This document shows positions 18,886 through 27,750 of a stretch of 45,334 nucleotides of DNA, piece by piece. Positions within the stretch are counted from its first letter, which is position 1. The number at the start of each line of letters is the position of its first letter. Location of the stretch: the NCBI GenBank assembly GCA_016933115.1, contig JAFGBL010000066.1, forward strand, positions 1 to 45,334. Direction: 5' to 3'. A program made the translations under genes and the position numbers. The notes under the pieces are model-generated. The model did not search any database. It saw nothing but the letters and a program-made list of their open reading frames with translations, and was not told the DNA's origin. This stretch comes from Bacteroidales bacterium. GTDB lineage: Bacteria; Bacteroidota; Bacteroidia; Bacteroidales; JAADJA01.

Positions 18886-19701
18886 TTAATTTTCCTGGAA
18901 CTCCGAACATTTGTTCCTGTTCTTCAGATTAACACTATATGTAATTGTAAGACCGGCGAATGAATACCAGTCTTTGGTTTTCGAATTTCCTCTTTGCATA
19001 TTGGGTTCGTGATTCAGGTTAGGATCCGAAAATTGCAGGTCGTTATATTCTTCGGTTCCCGGAACCAGATTCGAAGCCGATTGATAATATGTTGTACTTA
19101 CATCATCGATATAATCGCTAAATGTTTTTCGCATACCCCACTCGAAAGAGGCTGAAATTCTTTTGGAAAAACTGTATTTAAAGCCTATACCGAATGGGAT
19201 ACTCAGGTTAAAATAGGAATACTTTGGCCTGGCCTCGTACGGAACCAATTGAGAAGGATCATCCTGCCCTTCGGTAGATTTTTCCCTCAATTCAATGTTC
19301 CCGATTTTCGGGCGGTTATAAAGCAAGGCAAACCCCGCAAACAGGTATGGCGTATAATAATCCTTTAAACTGCCGGTATAATACTGCAAAAAATTGAATT
19401 CAAAAGTTCCACCCAGTTCCCAAATGCTCGATTTGAACCTCAGTGACCTTTCTTCGAAGAATTTTGATCTTTCATCATCACCGGTAATAACCCCTTTAAA
19501 ACCATTGATCCTGATTGCCCACCTGGAATTGATGTTATATCGTGCAACAGCCCCATATGCCAGGTTCGATTCAAGAAACGGGTAATCAGGGTTTAGATCA
19601 CCCATATAGAACGAAGTTCCGAAAAAACCTCCGATGTCCAACTGTGCATTGGCGCCAAAAGATATCATTACAAGCGAAAAGATAATGAGTAATTTTTTCA
19701 T
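18886..19701 (-). CDS. DUF6089/PorG-like outer membrane beta-barrel protein
   Basis: Signal peptide MKKLLIIFSLVMISFGANAQ; LDIGGFFGTSFYMGDLNP..., KYSFSKRISASFEWGMRKTFSDYIDDVSTTY; position beside uppS-bamA typical of Bacteroidota. Start corrected to 19701. Confidence 0.8.
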   Translation of the reverse strand: MKKLLIIFSLVMISFGANAQLDIGGFFGTSFYMGDLNPDYPFLESNLAYGAVARYNINSRWAIRINGFKGVITGDDERSKFFEERSLRFKSSIWELGGTFEFNFLQYYTGSLKDYYTPYLFAGFALLYNRPKIGNIELREKSTEGQDDPSQLVPYEARPKYSYFNLSIPFGIGFKYSFSKRISASFEWGMRKTFSDYIDDVSTTYYQSASNLVPGTEEYNDLQFSDPNLNHEPNMQRGNSKTKDWYSFAGLTITYSVNLKNRNKCSEFQEN

Positions 19702-19710
19702 AAATTGAGG

Positions 19711-19718
19711 CAAAAATA
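19711..19718 (-). promoter_or_regulatory. Putative -7 box (TATTTTTG on minus) just upstream of the DUF6089 gene
   Basis: CAAAAATA on the + strand; matches TAnnTTTG, 9 nt from the ATG at 19701. Confidence 0.35.
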
Positions 19719-19759
19719 GTACATTTTTAGATTTATATCCTGTTTATGCCGACCCTCCA

Positions 19760-20638
19760 TTAATTCCTGATATCTAAACCCCATAACAATTTTTCACGAA
19801 TGGTTGTAAAATAATGTTCATCTTTTAATTGAATGAGGTTCACAAAGAAGTCCTCTCTGACAATTTTAAGCTCTGCACTTGATTCTACAGGCATTGACCT
19901 GGAATCGAGGCTCACAAAATAGTCCTTGATCCGACCTACCACTTTAATCCTGATTTCACTGCCGTCAGGGATAACGACAGGCCTTACGGTTAAATTGTGC
20001 GTGGCAATGGGGGTGATCACAAAATTCCGGCAATGCGGAAGAATGATTGGGCCTCCGTTGCTTAACGAGTAAGCCGTTGATCCGGTCGGTGTAGCAATGA
20101 TAAGGCCATCGGCCCAGTATGAATTCAAAAGCTCCCCATCCACATAGGCTTGTATCTTAATCATTGACAATGGTTCCTTTCGGTATACCGACAATTCGTT
20201 GAGTGCATAGTTTAAATTGCCGAACAATTTGTTGGGGGTATCTAACCGGAGTAAGGTTCTTCTATCAATTGTATAATTTTTTTTCATTACCTGTTCAATG
20301 GCCGATTCGATCCGATCCCTTGATACGGAAGACAAAAAGCCCATCCTGCCCAGGTTTATTCCCATGATAGGTATTCCAGAATCACGCACCAAGGTGATGG
20401 TGTCGAGTAAAGTACCATCGCCACCGATTGAAAACAAATAATCTGCATTGGATCTGATTTCGGTATGCTCCCTGAATGTCTTCGGTTCACCTGCAAATGA
20501 AATTTTATCCTTGATTTTCTGGTAAAAAGGCTCGTATACTAATAAAAAATGATTGAGTGACTGCAGTTTGTCGAAAAGGCTTTGAATAAGGTCTAAGTTT
20601 TCATCCTGAAGCGATTTACCAAAAATTGCAATATTCAT
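19760..20638 (-). CDS. nadK: NAD kinase
   Basis: FSIGGDGTLLDTI, GINLGRMGFLSS, ATPTGSTAYSLSNGGPIILP. Confidence 0.96.
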   Translation of the reverse strand: MNIAIFGKSLQDENLDLIQSLFDKLQSLNHFLLVYEPFYQKIKDKISFAGEPKTFREHTEIRSNADYLFSIGGDGTLLDTITLVRDSGIPIMGINLGRMGFLSSVSRDRIESAIEQVMKKNYTIDRRTLLRLDTPNKLFGNLNYALNELSVYRKEPLSMIKIQAYVDGELLNSYWADGLIIATPTGSTAYSLSNGGPIILPHCRNFVITPIATHNLTVRPVVIPDGSEIRIKVVGRIKDYFVSLDSRSMPVESSAELKIVREDFFVNLIQLKDEHYFTTIREKLLWGLDIRN

Positions 20639-20765
20639 GCGGACTATATTTACTACGCAACTACTGTTGTTTGTTGCGCAAGATTACAAAATAATTAACA
20701 ATTAATCAGTTATTTAACATTTATTAATAGAATCTTTACCTTGGTCACAAAATGCATAATAATTA

Positions 20766-22202
20766 CTATATAGAAGGCATAAAATGAATAAAGAACCCCG
20801 ATTCGCCCTTAATATTGAATGAATATTCGAACCGGATAACAAAATCGTAGTAACTCACAAAATCCAGTCCCAGCCCATAGCCCATCAGGTAGCGGTTCGC
20901 CAGCGGGTTTGTATCGATATCACGGTTATCGACCACATAACCCATATCCACATAAGCATTCAGATAAAAGGCATAGTAAAGCTTGCTGAATTTTTCAGTC
21001 GGGATGAAATTAAAATTAAGTACCCGGTTGGGTACAAGCTCAAACTTGAGGTTGTTTTTCCATAAGCCGTAATATTCACCATCAACCACATAATATTCAT
21101 AACCACGCACGAAGTCCCTTCCGTAACCCAATCCTTGTAAGTAAGTATAGGGCTGATGTTTCAGGGGAGCCATTTTCCCCGTCACACCTGTACCCCAGTA
21201 CCACCTGCCCTCGAGTTGAACAAATTGCCTGTAATTCGATTTGATATAAAAAGTATTTACGCTGGGTTCAAAAATGCCAAAACCCTTTTTTTCAACTTCA
21301 ATATCAAAATAATAACCGGTCATCGGGTACTGCTTGTAATCGCGGAAATCGCTCCTGAATTGGTAAAACAACGAAAAGTACTGGTTTACATTATCAGGCC
21401 CAAAATTATAATCGGGATTATAAAACAACACCGAATCGGTAACATGTTGGTTAAAATAGGCCAATTGCCAAAGGCTCAGATTGTGTATACTTTTCCTGAA
21501 ATAAGTTTCTGCTTTTGCAAAATACACCTTCTTAGGGTAATTATCTTCACTTTTGTAATAAACCTCCTTGTTGTCGATGGAATTATAGGCAATTTCATGG
21601 TTCTGGGCCCATCCTCCGGAAAATCCCAAACCCAGTGTCTGCTTCCTGTTGATGTATGGAATCTGGTAGGAAAGTTCGTATTTTTCGTCGTATCCAAACC
21701 GGGCGTAAACGACCAGCCTTTCCCTCCTGCCCCGGAAATTATTCCATGTGAGGAAAAATCCGTAATTGATCCGGCTCCAATCCTTTTTTTTGAGCCATGC
21801 ATTAAAATTACGATCGGCCAGTTCCAGGATGGGTACAGGCCAAATATACCAACGCTCGATGAACTCGAGGGTAACATCCAGGTAGCCGGGCTGTCCTTCT
21901 GCAGGAATGGAATCGTAGGTCACAAAATTGAATAGTGATGTATTGATCAGGTTTTTCCTGCTCTGCTGTAAATAATAGCCAATTTCGCTTACCGGAATGG
22001 TATCGTTTTCCTTAAACAGTATTTCACGCCTGATGATCCGCTCTTTGGTAATCTTGTTGCCGGTAAAAGTAATGTTCCTGATGATGACATCGCCGGTTTG
22101 CCGGGTTGAATCAGGCAAACTGCTCTTATTATTATTTTCAGGAGATTGTGAAAATAAAATAAAACCATCCAGCAGAAACAGCAGTACCAGCAAAAACCTC
22201 AT
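20766..22202 (-). CDS. Omp85-superfamily outer membrane protein (POTRA plus surface antigen D15-like barrel)
   Basis: POTRA-like IIRNITFTGNKITKERIIRREILFKENDTIPVSEIG; C-terminal barrel ending in hydrophobic beta-strands (VIRFEYSFNIKGESGFFIHF). Confidence 0.8.
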   Translation of the reverse strand: MRFLLVLLFLLDGFILFSQSPENNNKSSLPDSTRQTGDVIIRNITFTGNKITKERIIRREILFKENDTIPVSEIGYYLQQSRKNLINTSLFNFVTYDSIPAEGQPGYLDVTLEFIERWYIWPVPILELADRNFNAWLKKKDWSRINYGFFLTWNNFRGRRERLVVYARFGYDEKYELSYQIPYINRKQTLGLGFSGGWAQNHEIAYNSIDNKEVYYKSEDNYPKKVYFAKAETYFRKSIHNLSLWQLAYFNQHVTDSVLFYNPDYNFGPDNVNQYFSLFYQFRSDFRDYKQYPMTGYYFDIEVEKKGFGIFEPSVNTFYIKSNYRQFVQLEGRWYWGTGVTGKMAPLKHQPYTYLQGLGYGRDFVRGYEYYVVDGEYYGLWKNNLKFELVPNRVLNFNFIPTEKFSKLYYAFYLNAYVDMGYVVDNRDIDTNPLANRYLMGYGLGLDFVSYYDFVIRFEYSFNIKGESGFFIHFMPSI

Positions 22203-22203
22203 C

Positions 22204-22869
22204 CTAAATGTTCAGATAGTTCATCAATGCATTATACCGGTCGCGCAGATCGTCAAGCATTTGCAAATCCTCAGAGTAAGTTGCCTTGATGATATAATTA
22301 TACCTGTTAAACGTCTGTATAAGCGGCTGAATCTCCGTTTTATTTACTTTGAGCGTGACCTCCATTTTTGTTGAATCCTTTTCGAAAGCAACATACAAGC
22401 TCAAAATTTTGGCATCCTGCGACTCAACAATCTGAGCGATCTGAGATATTACGTAATCATTCTGATTAAGTTCCAGAACAATGATTCCGCCCGGAAGAGC
22501 CACTGCCGCATAGTCTCCAAGCCAACCCAACAACGAATCGGGGGTGATGCTGCCGAGGTAAATATTTTTTTCGCTAACCACAGGCAACACGGATATTTTA
22601 AGTTCAGCCATCACCCTTATCACCTCAAATACATGCTGGTAATCCTTTACGCTGGGGTTTTTCAGGGTGATCTTCTGGCCCCTGACCGGCTCATCCGGAT
22701 CAACCAGGTTAAAAATTTCGTCCTCCGAAAGCAGTCCGATGTATTTGTTTTGTTCCACCACCGGGATGAAATACAACTTGTTTTCATCCATATGGTACAG
22801 GTATTCCGAACCGGTATCCGCAGGTGAAAGCGGAACAACGGAAGGATTTATCAACTGTTTTGCAATCAT
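22204..22869 (-). CDS. CBS domain-containing protein (C-terminal region possibly ACT-like)
   Basis: Tandem CBS pattern KLYFIPVVEQNKYIGLLSEDEIFNLV and LKISVLPVVSEKNIYLGSITPDSLLGWLG. Confidence 0.82.
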   Translation of the reverse strand: MIAKQLINPSVVPLSPADTGSEYLYHMDENKLYFIPVVEQNKYIGLLSEDEIFNLVDPDEPVRGQKITLKNPSVKDYQHVFEVIRVMAELKISVLPVVSEKNIYLGSITPDSLLGWLGDYAAVALPGGIIVLELNQNDYVISQIAQIVESQDAKILSLYVAFEKDSTKMEVTLKVNKTEIQPLIQTFNRYNYIIKATYSEDLQMLDDLRDRYNALMNYLNI

Positions 22870-22901
22870 ATTTTTAGTAACATTTTTTTTGCGTAATTAT
22901 T

Positions 22902-23843
22902 TTAATACCGGTAATCGCTTTCCGTTTCTTTCCAGTAATCGTCTTCGAGAATGCCCAGGTAATTTTCATAACGCGAGAAACTGATCTCCCCTGTTTCAAC
23001 AGCTTTTTTTATGGCGCAGCCGGGTTCATGCACATGGGTACAATTGCTGAACCGGCACTGATGCATCAGGTTGCGCATTTCGGGGAAGCGTTCGGATATC
23101 TCTTTGCGGTTGAAATCGGTGAGGCCGAATTCCTTGATTCCCGGTGTATCGATGATATATCCACCAAACGAAAGTGGGAGCATTTCAGCAAATGTGGTTG
23201 TATGCAGGCCCTTTTGATGGTATTCGGAAATTTCACGTGTTCTCAAATAGAGGCCGGGCTGAATGGCATTGATCAGCTCTGACTTACCCACTCCCGAATG
23301 GCCTGACAACAGCGTGATCTTATCCTTTAGGATTGCTTTTACCGCTTCCAGGTTCTCCTTCTTCAAAGCCGAAACCACAACGCACTTATATCCTGCATTT
23401 TCATAAATTCCGATCATGTCCTTGAGCCGATCAAATATTTTATTGTTATAAAGATCAAGCTTATTGAAAATGATGGTAGCCGGAATGTGGTAGGCTTCGG
23501 TTGTCACCAGGAAGCGGTCGATAAAACCGGTGGAAGTGCGCGGATGGGCCAGCGTAACAACAATGGCAGCCTGATCGATATTGGCCGCCAGGATGTGGGC
23601 CACCTTTGATAATTTGGTTGCCTTGCGAACGATGTAGTTCGAACGGGGTTGGATGTCGCTGATGAGCCCGATATTCCGTTCGTCGAGTATATCAAATGTC
23701 ACCCGGTCGCCAACCGCAAGAGGGTTGGTGGTTTTGATACCTCGAATCCGGAAACTGCCTTTCAGCTTACAGTTGAAAATTTCCCCATCGGAAGTCATCA
23801 CCTTCAACCAGCTGCCTGTGGATTTGATCACTGTTCCTTCCAC
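22902..23843 (-). CDS. rsgA: Ribosome small subunit-dependent GTPase A
   Basis: Circularly permuted GTPase: FNKLDLY (G4), LLSGHSGVGKSELINAI (G1), DTPGIKEFG (G3); Zn motif CRFSNCTHVHEPGCAIKKAV. Confidence 0.95.
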   Translation of the reverse strand: MEGTVIKSTGSWLKVMTSDGEIFNCKLKGSFRIRGIKTTNPLAVGDRVTFDILDERNIGLISDIQPRSNYIVRKATKLSKVAHILAANIDQAAIVVTLAHPRTSTGFIDRFLVTTEAYHIPATIIFNKLDLYNNKIFDRLKDMIGIYENAGYKCVVVSALKKENLEAVKAILKDKITLLSGHSGVGKSELINAIQPGLYLRTREISEYHQKGLHTTTFAEMLPLSFGGYIIDTPGIKEFGLTDFNRKEISERFPEMRNLMHQCRFSNCTHVHEPGCAIKKAVETGEISFSRYENYLGILEDDYWKETESDYRY

Positions 23844-23859
23844 AATTTTAATTTTTCAT

Positions 23860-24129
23860 TCAGGGAAAATTGTAATATTTCCGGATTGGTTTTTTAATGT
23901 CCCACACACATTTCAAACCGGTTTTAAATGTAACAAAATCTCCCGGCATGATGGTGTAATTCCCTTCTGAGGTTTCTACTGTCACCTCCCCATCGATAAT
24001 GAGGCATTCCTCGTTGCCATCGTATTGCCAGTCGAATCGTGAAACCTCCTTTTCCCAGATGGGCCACGACCTGATGTCACGGGCGGCCACCTGTTCTTCG
24101 CTGAGTTTTTCAATTTTTACCTGTGCCAC
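23860..24129 (-). CDS. Cupin domain-containing protein
   Basis: 89 aa; ECLIIDGEVTVETSEGNYTIMPGDFVTFKTGLKCVWDI resembles the EutQ/ureidoglycine-hydrolase-like cupin family. Confidence 0.82.
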   Translation of the reverse strand: MAQVKIEKLSEEQVAARDIRSWPIWEKEVSRFDWQYDGNEECLIIDGEVTVETSEGNYTIMPGDFVTFKTGLKCVWDIKKPIRKYYNFP

Positions 24130-24203
24130 TTTTATTTGGTTTTTGTTTTTGTAAAAGTAGTGGTTTTTTTAGAAAGGTAGTACTGACTGAAGTTCGAAGT
24201 TAA

Positions 24204-24252
24204 GTTCTGGGTTCTGAGTTCTGAGTTCTGAGTTCTGGGTTCTGGGTTCTGG
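24204..24252. repeat. Tandem heptanucleotide repeat, (GTTCTGR)x7
   Basis: Seven contiguous 7-bp units gttctgg/gttctga read directly. Confidence 0.9.
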
Positions 24253-24271
24253 GTTTGTTCTTTCATAACAA

Positions 24272-24342
24272 TGTCATCTTGAGCCTAGCGTAAGATCTTT
24301 TGAATAGGTGCTTAGAGATGCTTCGCATAACTCAGCAAGACA
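24272..24342. repeat. Imperfect inverted-repeat intergenic element (tgtcatcttgag...ctcagcaagaca)
   Basis: tgtcatcttgagcctagcgtaag versus the reverse complement of cttcgcataactcagcaagaca; resembles a degenerate dispersed repeat. Confidence 0.55.
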
Positions 24343-24434
24343 AAGAATTATGAGGAGGTGCAGACTACTTAAGCTTGAGCCACGTTTTAAAATAAATCTT
24401 ACAATTTGGTATGAAGGCCAGGGTTCAGTCCTTT

Positions 24435-24642
24435 AAATTAGTGAGACTGTTATTTCAGAAACGATAGTGAACTGAAATAACAAAGTCGATCTCCTGCCCG
24501 CCGAAACTGTCAGTGCAGGCAGGGATCCCGATAACGCAGTGTATCGGGATCTCAGGATCAAATTCCCGCTGTTTGCCGCGATTAAAATAATATACTATTC
24601 CTAATAAATATCTCGTGGCAGAGCTACGAGGTTATTTATTTT
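24435..24642 (+). repeat. Multi-hairpin dispersed repeat, copy A
   Basis: Shares an exact 50-bp core (24440-24489) with the reverse complement of 45144-45193 and collinear homology to 24642. Contains hairpins ttatttcag/ctgaaataa, cctgcc/ggcagg, gatcccgata/tatcgggatc and ctcgtgg/ctacgag. Confidence 0.88.
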
Positions 24643-24695
24643 AAAAAGATTCAGAGCGAAAAAATCATTATTTTTAAATCCATTTTGGAATACAG

Positions 24696-25556
24696 ATGAA
24701 AAAACATCAAAATATAATTCTTTGCTTTTGGCAAATTCTGTTGCTGATAATGGTTTTTTTTGCTTATTCTTGTAGCAAAGAAGAAAGAAACCCCGGTGAC
24801 GAAGACTGGTCGTTCGTGGTGTTCGGGGATGTGCAGCAAGGATTTGGTGTTTATAGCATGTTGGCCCAAAACATTGGAAATCTCCTTCCGGCCCCTCAAT
24901 GTGCGTTTTGTTGCGGCGACATCATGCTGCGGCCAGCCAATGAGGTGGAATGGGTAAATTTCTGGAAAGTATCCGAGCCGATCACCGACAAGATGAAGCT
25001 ATATATCACCCGCGGCAATCATGAGGGCAATGACCCGGCATCCGAACGGGTTTTGAAAGAACAACTCCAGTTACCACAGGACCATTTTTATTATTCTTTT
25101 GCCAGGAGAAACGCCATGTTCATCATCCTGGATACTGAAATTGCAGGTGAAGAAAACAGTATCGGACCTGAACAATTTCAATGGCTGAACCAGGCTTTGC
25201 TGGCTGCCGGACAGGCAAGCGATGTAGATCATGTTTTCATTTTCATGCACCGTCCATTGTTCCCGCAAGGACAACACAGCGGCTCACCCCTTGCCAACAG
25301 GCTTGAATTACACGACTTGTTCCTTGAATATCCCAAGATCAGGGCTGTATTTGCCGGGCATGAACACATGTTCAACAAGTACCAACGCGATGGGATAAAT
25401 TACATCATCACAGGCGGAGGAGGAGGCGTTTTATATGACGGCTACGGTGGCAATTATCATCACTTTACTAAAGTTTCATTTTATGAAGAGTCAAATCGTA
25501 TCAATATTAAGACAATCGGCATTTTCAATGAAACGGTGGAGGACTTTGACCTTTAG
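24696..25556 (+). CDS. Metallophosphoesterase (calcineurin-like) lipoprotein
   Basis: Lipobox-like FAYSC; motifs FVVFGDVQ, CCGDIM, RGNHEG, HRPLFPQG, VFAGHEHMFNKY. Confidence 0.9.
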   Translation: MKKHQNIILCFWQILLLIMVFFAYSCSKEERNPGDEDWSFVVFGDVQQGFGVYSMLAQNIGNLLPAPQCAFCCGDIMLRPANEVEWVNFWKVSEPITDKMKLYITRGNHEGNDPASERVLKEQLQLPQDHFYYSFARRNAMFIILDTEIAGEENSIGPEQFQWLNQALLAAGQASDVDHVFIFMHRPLFPQGQHSGSPLANRLELHDLFLEYPKIRAVFAGHEHMFNKYQRDGINYIITGGGGGVLYDGYGGNYHHFTKVSFYEESNRINIKTIGIFNETVEDFDL

Positions 25557-26085
25557 CCTTATGATGGCCGTATTCCTGCTTTCAAATGTCTCAGGTTATT
25601 CACAAAACCTGTCCCTGAAAGCCGGCATCTATGATTTTACCGATAACACTGCCACCGAATTCTACACCCTGGCACCCGGCATTTTTGCGGATTATGATGT
25701 GGCCGGTTTTTCCAGGCTAAAAATCAATACCGGAATGGGGTTTGCATTCAATGCCATCAAATACAACGAACACAGGCATTTCCTGTATTTTATCCCGGTT
25801 TTCATTAGTTTGAAATACGAGTTGGTCAACCCCGAAAGTAAATTGAAACCGGTTATCGGGGCAGGATTTTCACTGGCCGGCAAAGCAGACCAAAACCAGG
25901 ATTTCGACAAGACCCATTATGCCTTCACTTATGGCTACCATGTGCTGGGCAGCCTCGACTGGCAAATGAAAGATCGATTATCCATCATTTTCGATCTGCG
26001 GTATAATTTGTTGCTTAACCCGGTGATGGAAGAAATAAACACAAGTGGCGTGGTGAGTTCGGTGGGGGTGAAATTTAAGTTATAA
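25528..26085 (+). CDS. Predicted outer-membrane beta-barrel protein
   Basis: Signal peptide MKRWRTLTFSLMMAVFLLSNVSGYSQ, alternating beta-strand pattern, terminal SSVGVKFKL. Start chosen at the signal peptide; overlaps the upstream gene by 29 nt. ATG at 25483 is an alternative. Confidence 0.6.
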   Translation: MKRWRTLTFSLMMAVFLLSNVSGYSQNLSLKAGIYDFTDNTATEFYTLAPGIFADYDVAGFSRLKINTGMGFAFNAIKYNEHRHFLYFIPVFISLKYELVNPESKLKPVIGAGFSLAGKADQNQDFDKTHYAFTYGYHVLGSLDWQMKDRLSIIFDLRYNLLLNPVMEEINTSGVVSSVGVKFKL

Positions 26086-26170
26086 ATTCTGGGGTCCGGT
26101 TTTTAAGTTTTGATAAAATAGGCTCAATCAACAGAGGTACGAGTAATCAATTTAATAATTTCCGGTATTA

Positions 26171-26770
26171 TTAATCACTTTTCTTACCCATCTCTGCGAT
26201 CACTCCCAATAACTCCTCTCTTCCCTTGCCCGTTGTTGCTGAGCTGATAATGGACAACGGCAACTCCTCCCATTCAGCCATTAATGTTTCCCGATAAGTA
26301 TCCAGATTTTCCTGTAAACGTTTATTGCTGATCTTGTCTGTTTTGGTGAAAACGAGTACAAACGGAAGTCCCTTGCTGCCAAACCAATTGATCAACTCCA
26401 GGTCGATTTGCTGGGGTGGGATGCGTGAGTCGATCAGTATAAAAGTGGTTTTCAGGTTTTCGCGGAATCCCACGTATTCAAAGATCATCTTTTCCCACTG
26501 CTCCCTTATTTTTTTCGATTTTTTAGCGAAACCGTATCCCGGAAGGTCCACCAGGTACCAGGTGTCGTTGATCAGGAAGTGGTTGATCAATTGTGTTTTG
26601 CCTGGGGTTCCTGATATTTTGGCCAGCTTTTTCCTGCCCGTAAGCATATTGATCAGGGAAGATTTACCTACATTCGACCGGCCAATGAACGCAAATTCGG
26701 GCAAATCAGGTTCGGGACATACCTTATAATCCGGACTGCTTTTGATAAAAACTGCTTTGGAAATCTCCAT
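26171..26770 (-). CDS. engB: Ribosome biogenesis GTP-binding protein YihA/YsxC (EngB)
   Basis: FIGRSNVGKSSLINML, GTPGKTQLINHFLIND, LVDLPGYGFAK, FTKTDK. Confidence 0.95.
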   Translation of the reverse strand: MEISKAVFIKSSPDYKVCPEPDLPEFAFIGRSNVGKSSLINMLTGRKKLAKISGTPGKTQLINHFLINDTWYLVDLPGYGFAKKSKKIREQWEKMIFEYVGFRENLKTTFILIDSRIPPQQIDLELINWFGSKGLPFVLVFTKTDKISNKRLQENLDTYRETLMAEWEELPLSIISSATTGKGREELLGVIAEMGKKSD

Positions 26771-26804
26771 GACATGCTATTTACCGCCGTTTTTTATTAG
26801 GCGA

Positions 26805-27746
26805 TTATTCCTTATTGTTTTCCTTTTTATAAGTTGAAATGTGCCGGTCTTTCTTATAATCGTAAATATCGGCAATGGTAACCATAATGGCCGATTCTTC
26901 CACATGACCGAAATCGTCGTTAATGGCCGTGCCAAACATGCGCATCGATCCAGAAAGGTTCATGTAGGCATTCACCAGGGGTGGAATATGCTCATTAAGC
27001 CTTCTCACCTTTTGCACCAGGATGCGGTAATCTTCATCGTAGTTGGCACCCGAAAAAATACTCTGCAGCACCTTTTCACGGGTTTGTAACTGCAACGGTT
27101 CACGCGGTGCCACCAATTCATCTTTATCGGGGAAATATTTATGCATGAAGTACAGGATCATATCCCGGGCAAATGTATCATAGCTGGGATACATGGTGAT
27201 CTTGCCGAAATAATATTTTATCTCCGGATTGTCGAGGTAAATGGCACCCAGTCCGTCCCAAAGGTTATCCAGCGAATACATTCCTTTTTTCAGGTTGATG
27301 GTGGGCTGATACATGGTTTGTACAAATGATCTTCCCAGTTCAAAGGTATCGGGCCAGAATTCCGTGATATACCTTTCAGAAAATTTAAACAGTTTGGCTG
27401 TAGGGGTGATGGGATGTCCTTCCTTGTCAAGCGGAACATCCTTACCCACAATATATCGATAACCGCCAACTATTTCCTTTTCCTCGGGGTTCCATACAAT
27501 AAGTTGTTTGAAGGGGGGATCAGCCGTGTCATAAAAATCAATATCGCAACATTTGCCGGTACCACCGCCTGCATCGCGGAAGGTTATTTCACGCAGACGA
27601 CCCAGTTCCCGCATCAGGTTGGGAGCCTGATTGTGGGTAAAAATATATATTTTGTTGCGTCCATTGTTGGTATCCCTGACGAACAACTCGTCAGTCAGTT
27701 CTTTTTCCAGCAAAACCCTGTCAACAGGTGGTATTACGGTTTCCAT
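26805..27746 (-). CDS. glsB: GNAT-family acyltransferase (hemolysin/OlsB-like; GlsB-like)
   Basis: LREITFRDAGGGTGKCCDIDFYD, FELGRSFVQTMYQP; adjacent to a PlsC-like gene as in Bacteroides glsB-glsA. Start corrected to METVIPP (27746). Confidence 0.8.
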   Translation of the reverse strand: METVIPPVDRVLLEKELTDELFVRDTNNGRNKIYIFTHNQAPNLMRELGRLREITFRDAGGGTGKCCDIDFYDTADPPFKQLIVWNPEEKEIVGGYRYIVGKDVPLDKEGHPITPTAKLFKFSERYITEFWPDTFELGRSFVQTMYQPTINLKKGMYSLDNLWDGLGAIYLDNPEIKYYFGKITMYPSYDTFARDMILYFMHKYFPDKDELVAPREPLQLQTREKVLQSIFSGANYDEDYRILVQKVRRLNEHIPPLVNAYMNLSGSMRMFGTAINDDFGHVEESAIMVTIADIYDYKKDRHISTYKKENNKE

Positions 27747-27750
27747 AAAC

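Noticed and set aside
21156-21935. 259-aa plus-strand ORF antisense to the Omp85-like gene
   Set aside because: Antisense shadow of a supported outer membrane protein CDS; no domain signature.
24204-24252. Short repeat array considered as CRISPR
   Set aside because: Contiguous 7-bp units with no spacers; no cas genes in the window.
24435-24642. Hairpin-rich repeat considered as an intact MITE or transposon
   Set aside because: No clear terminal inverted repeats spanning the whole element and no target-site duplication visible; a REP-like hairpin mosaic is the safer description.
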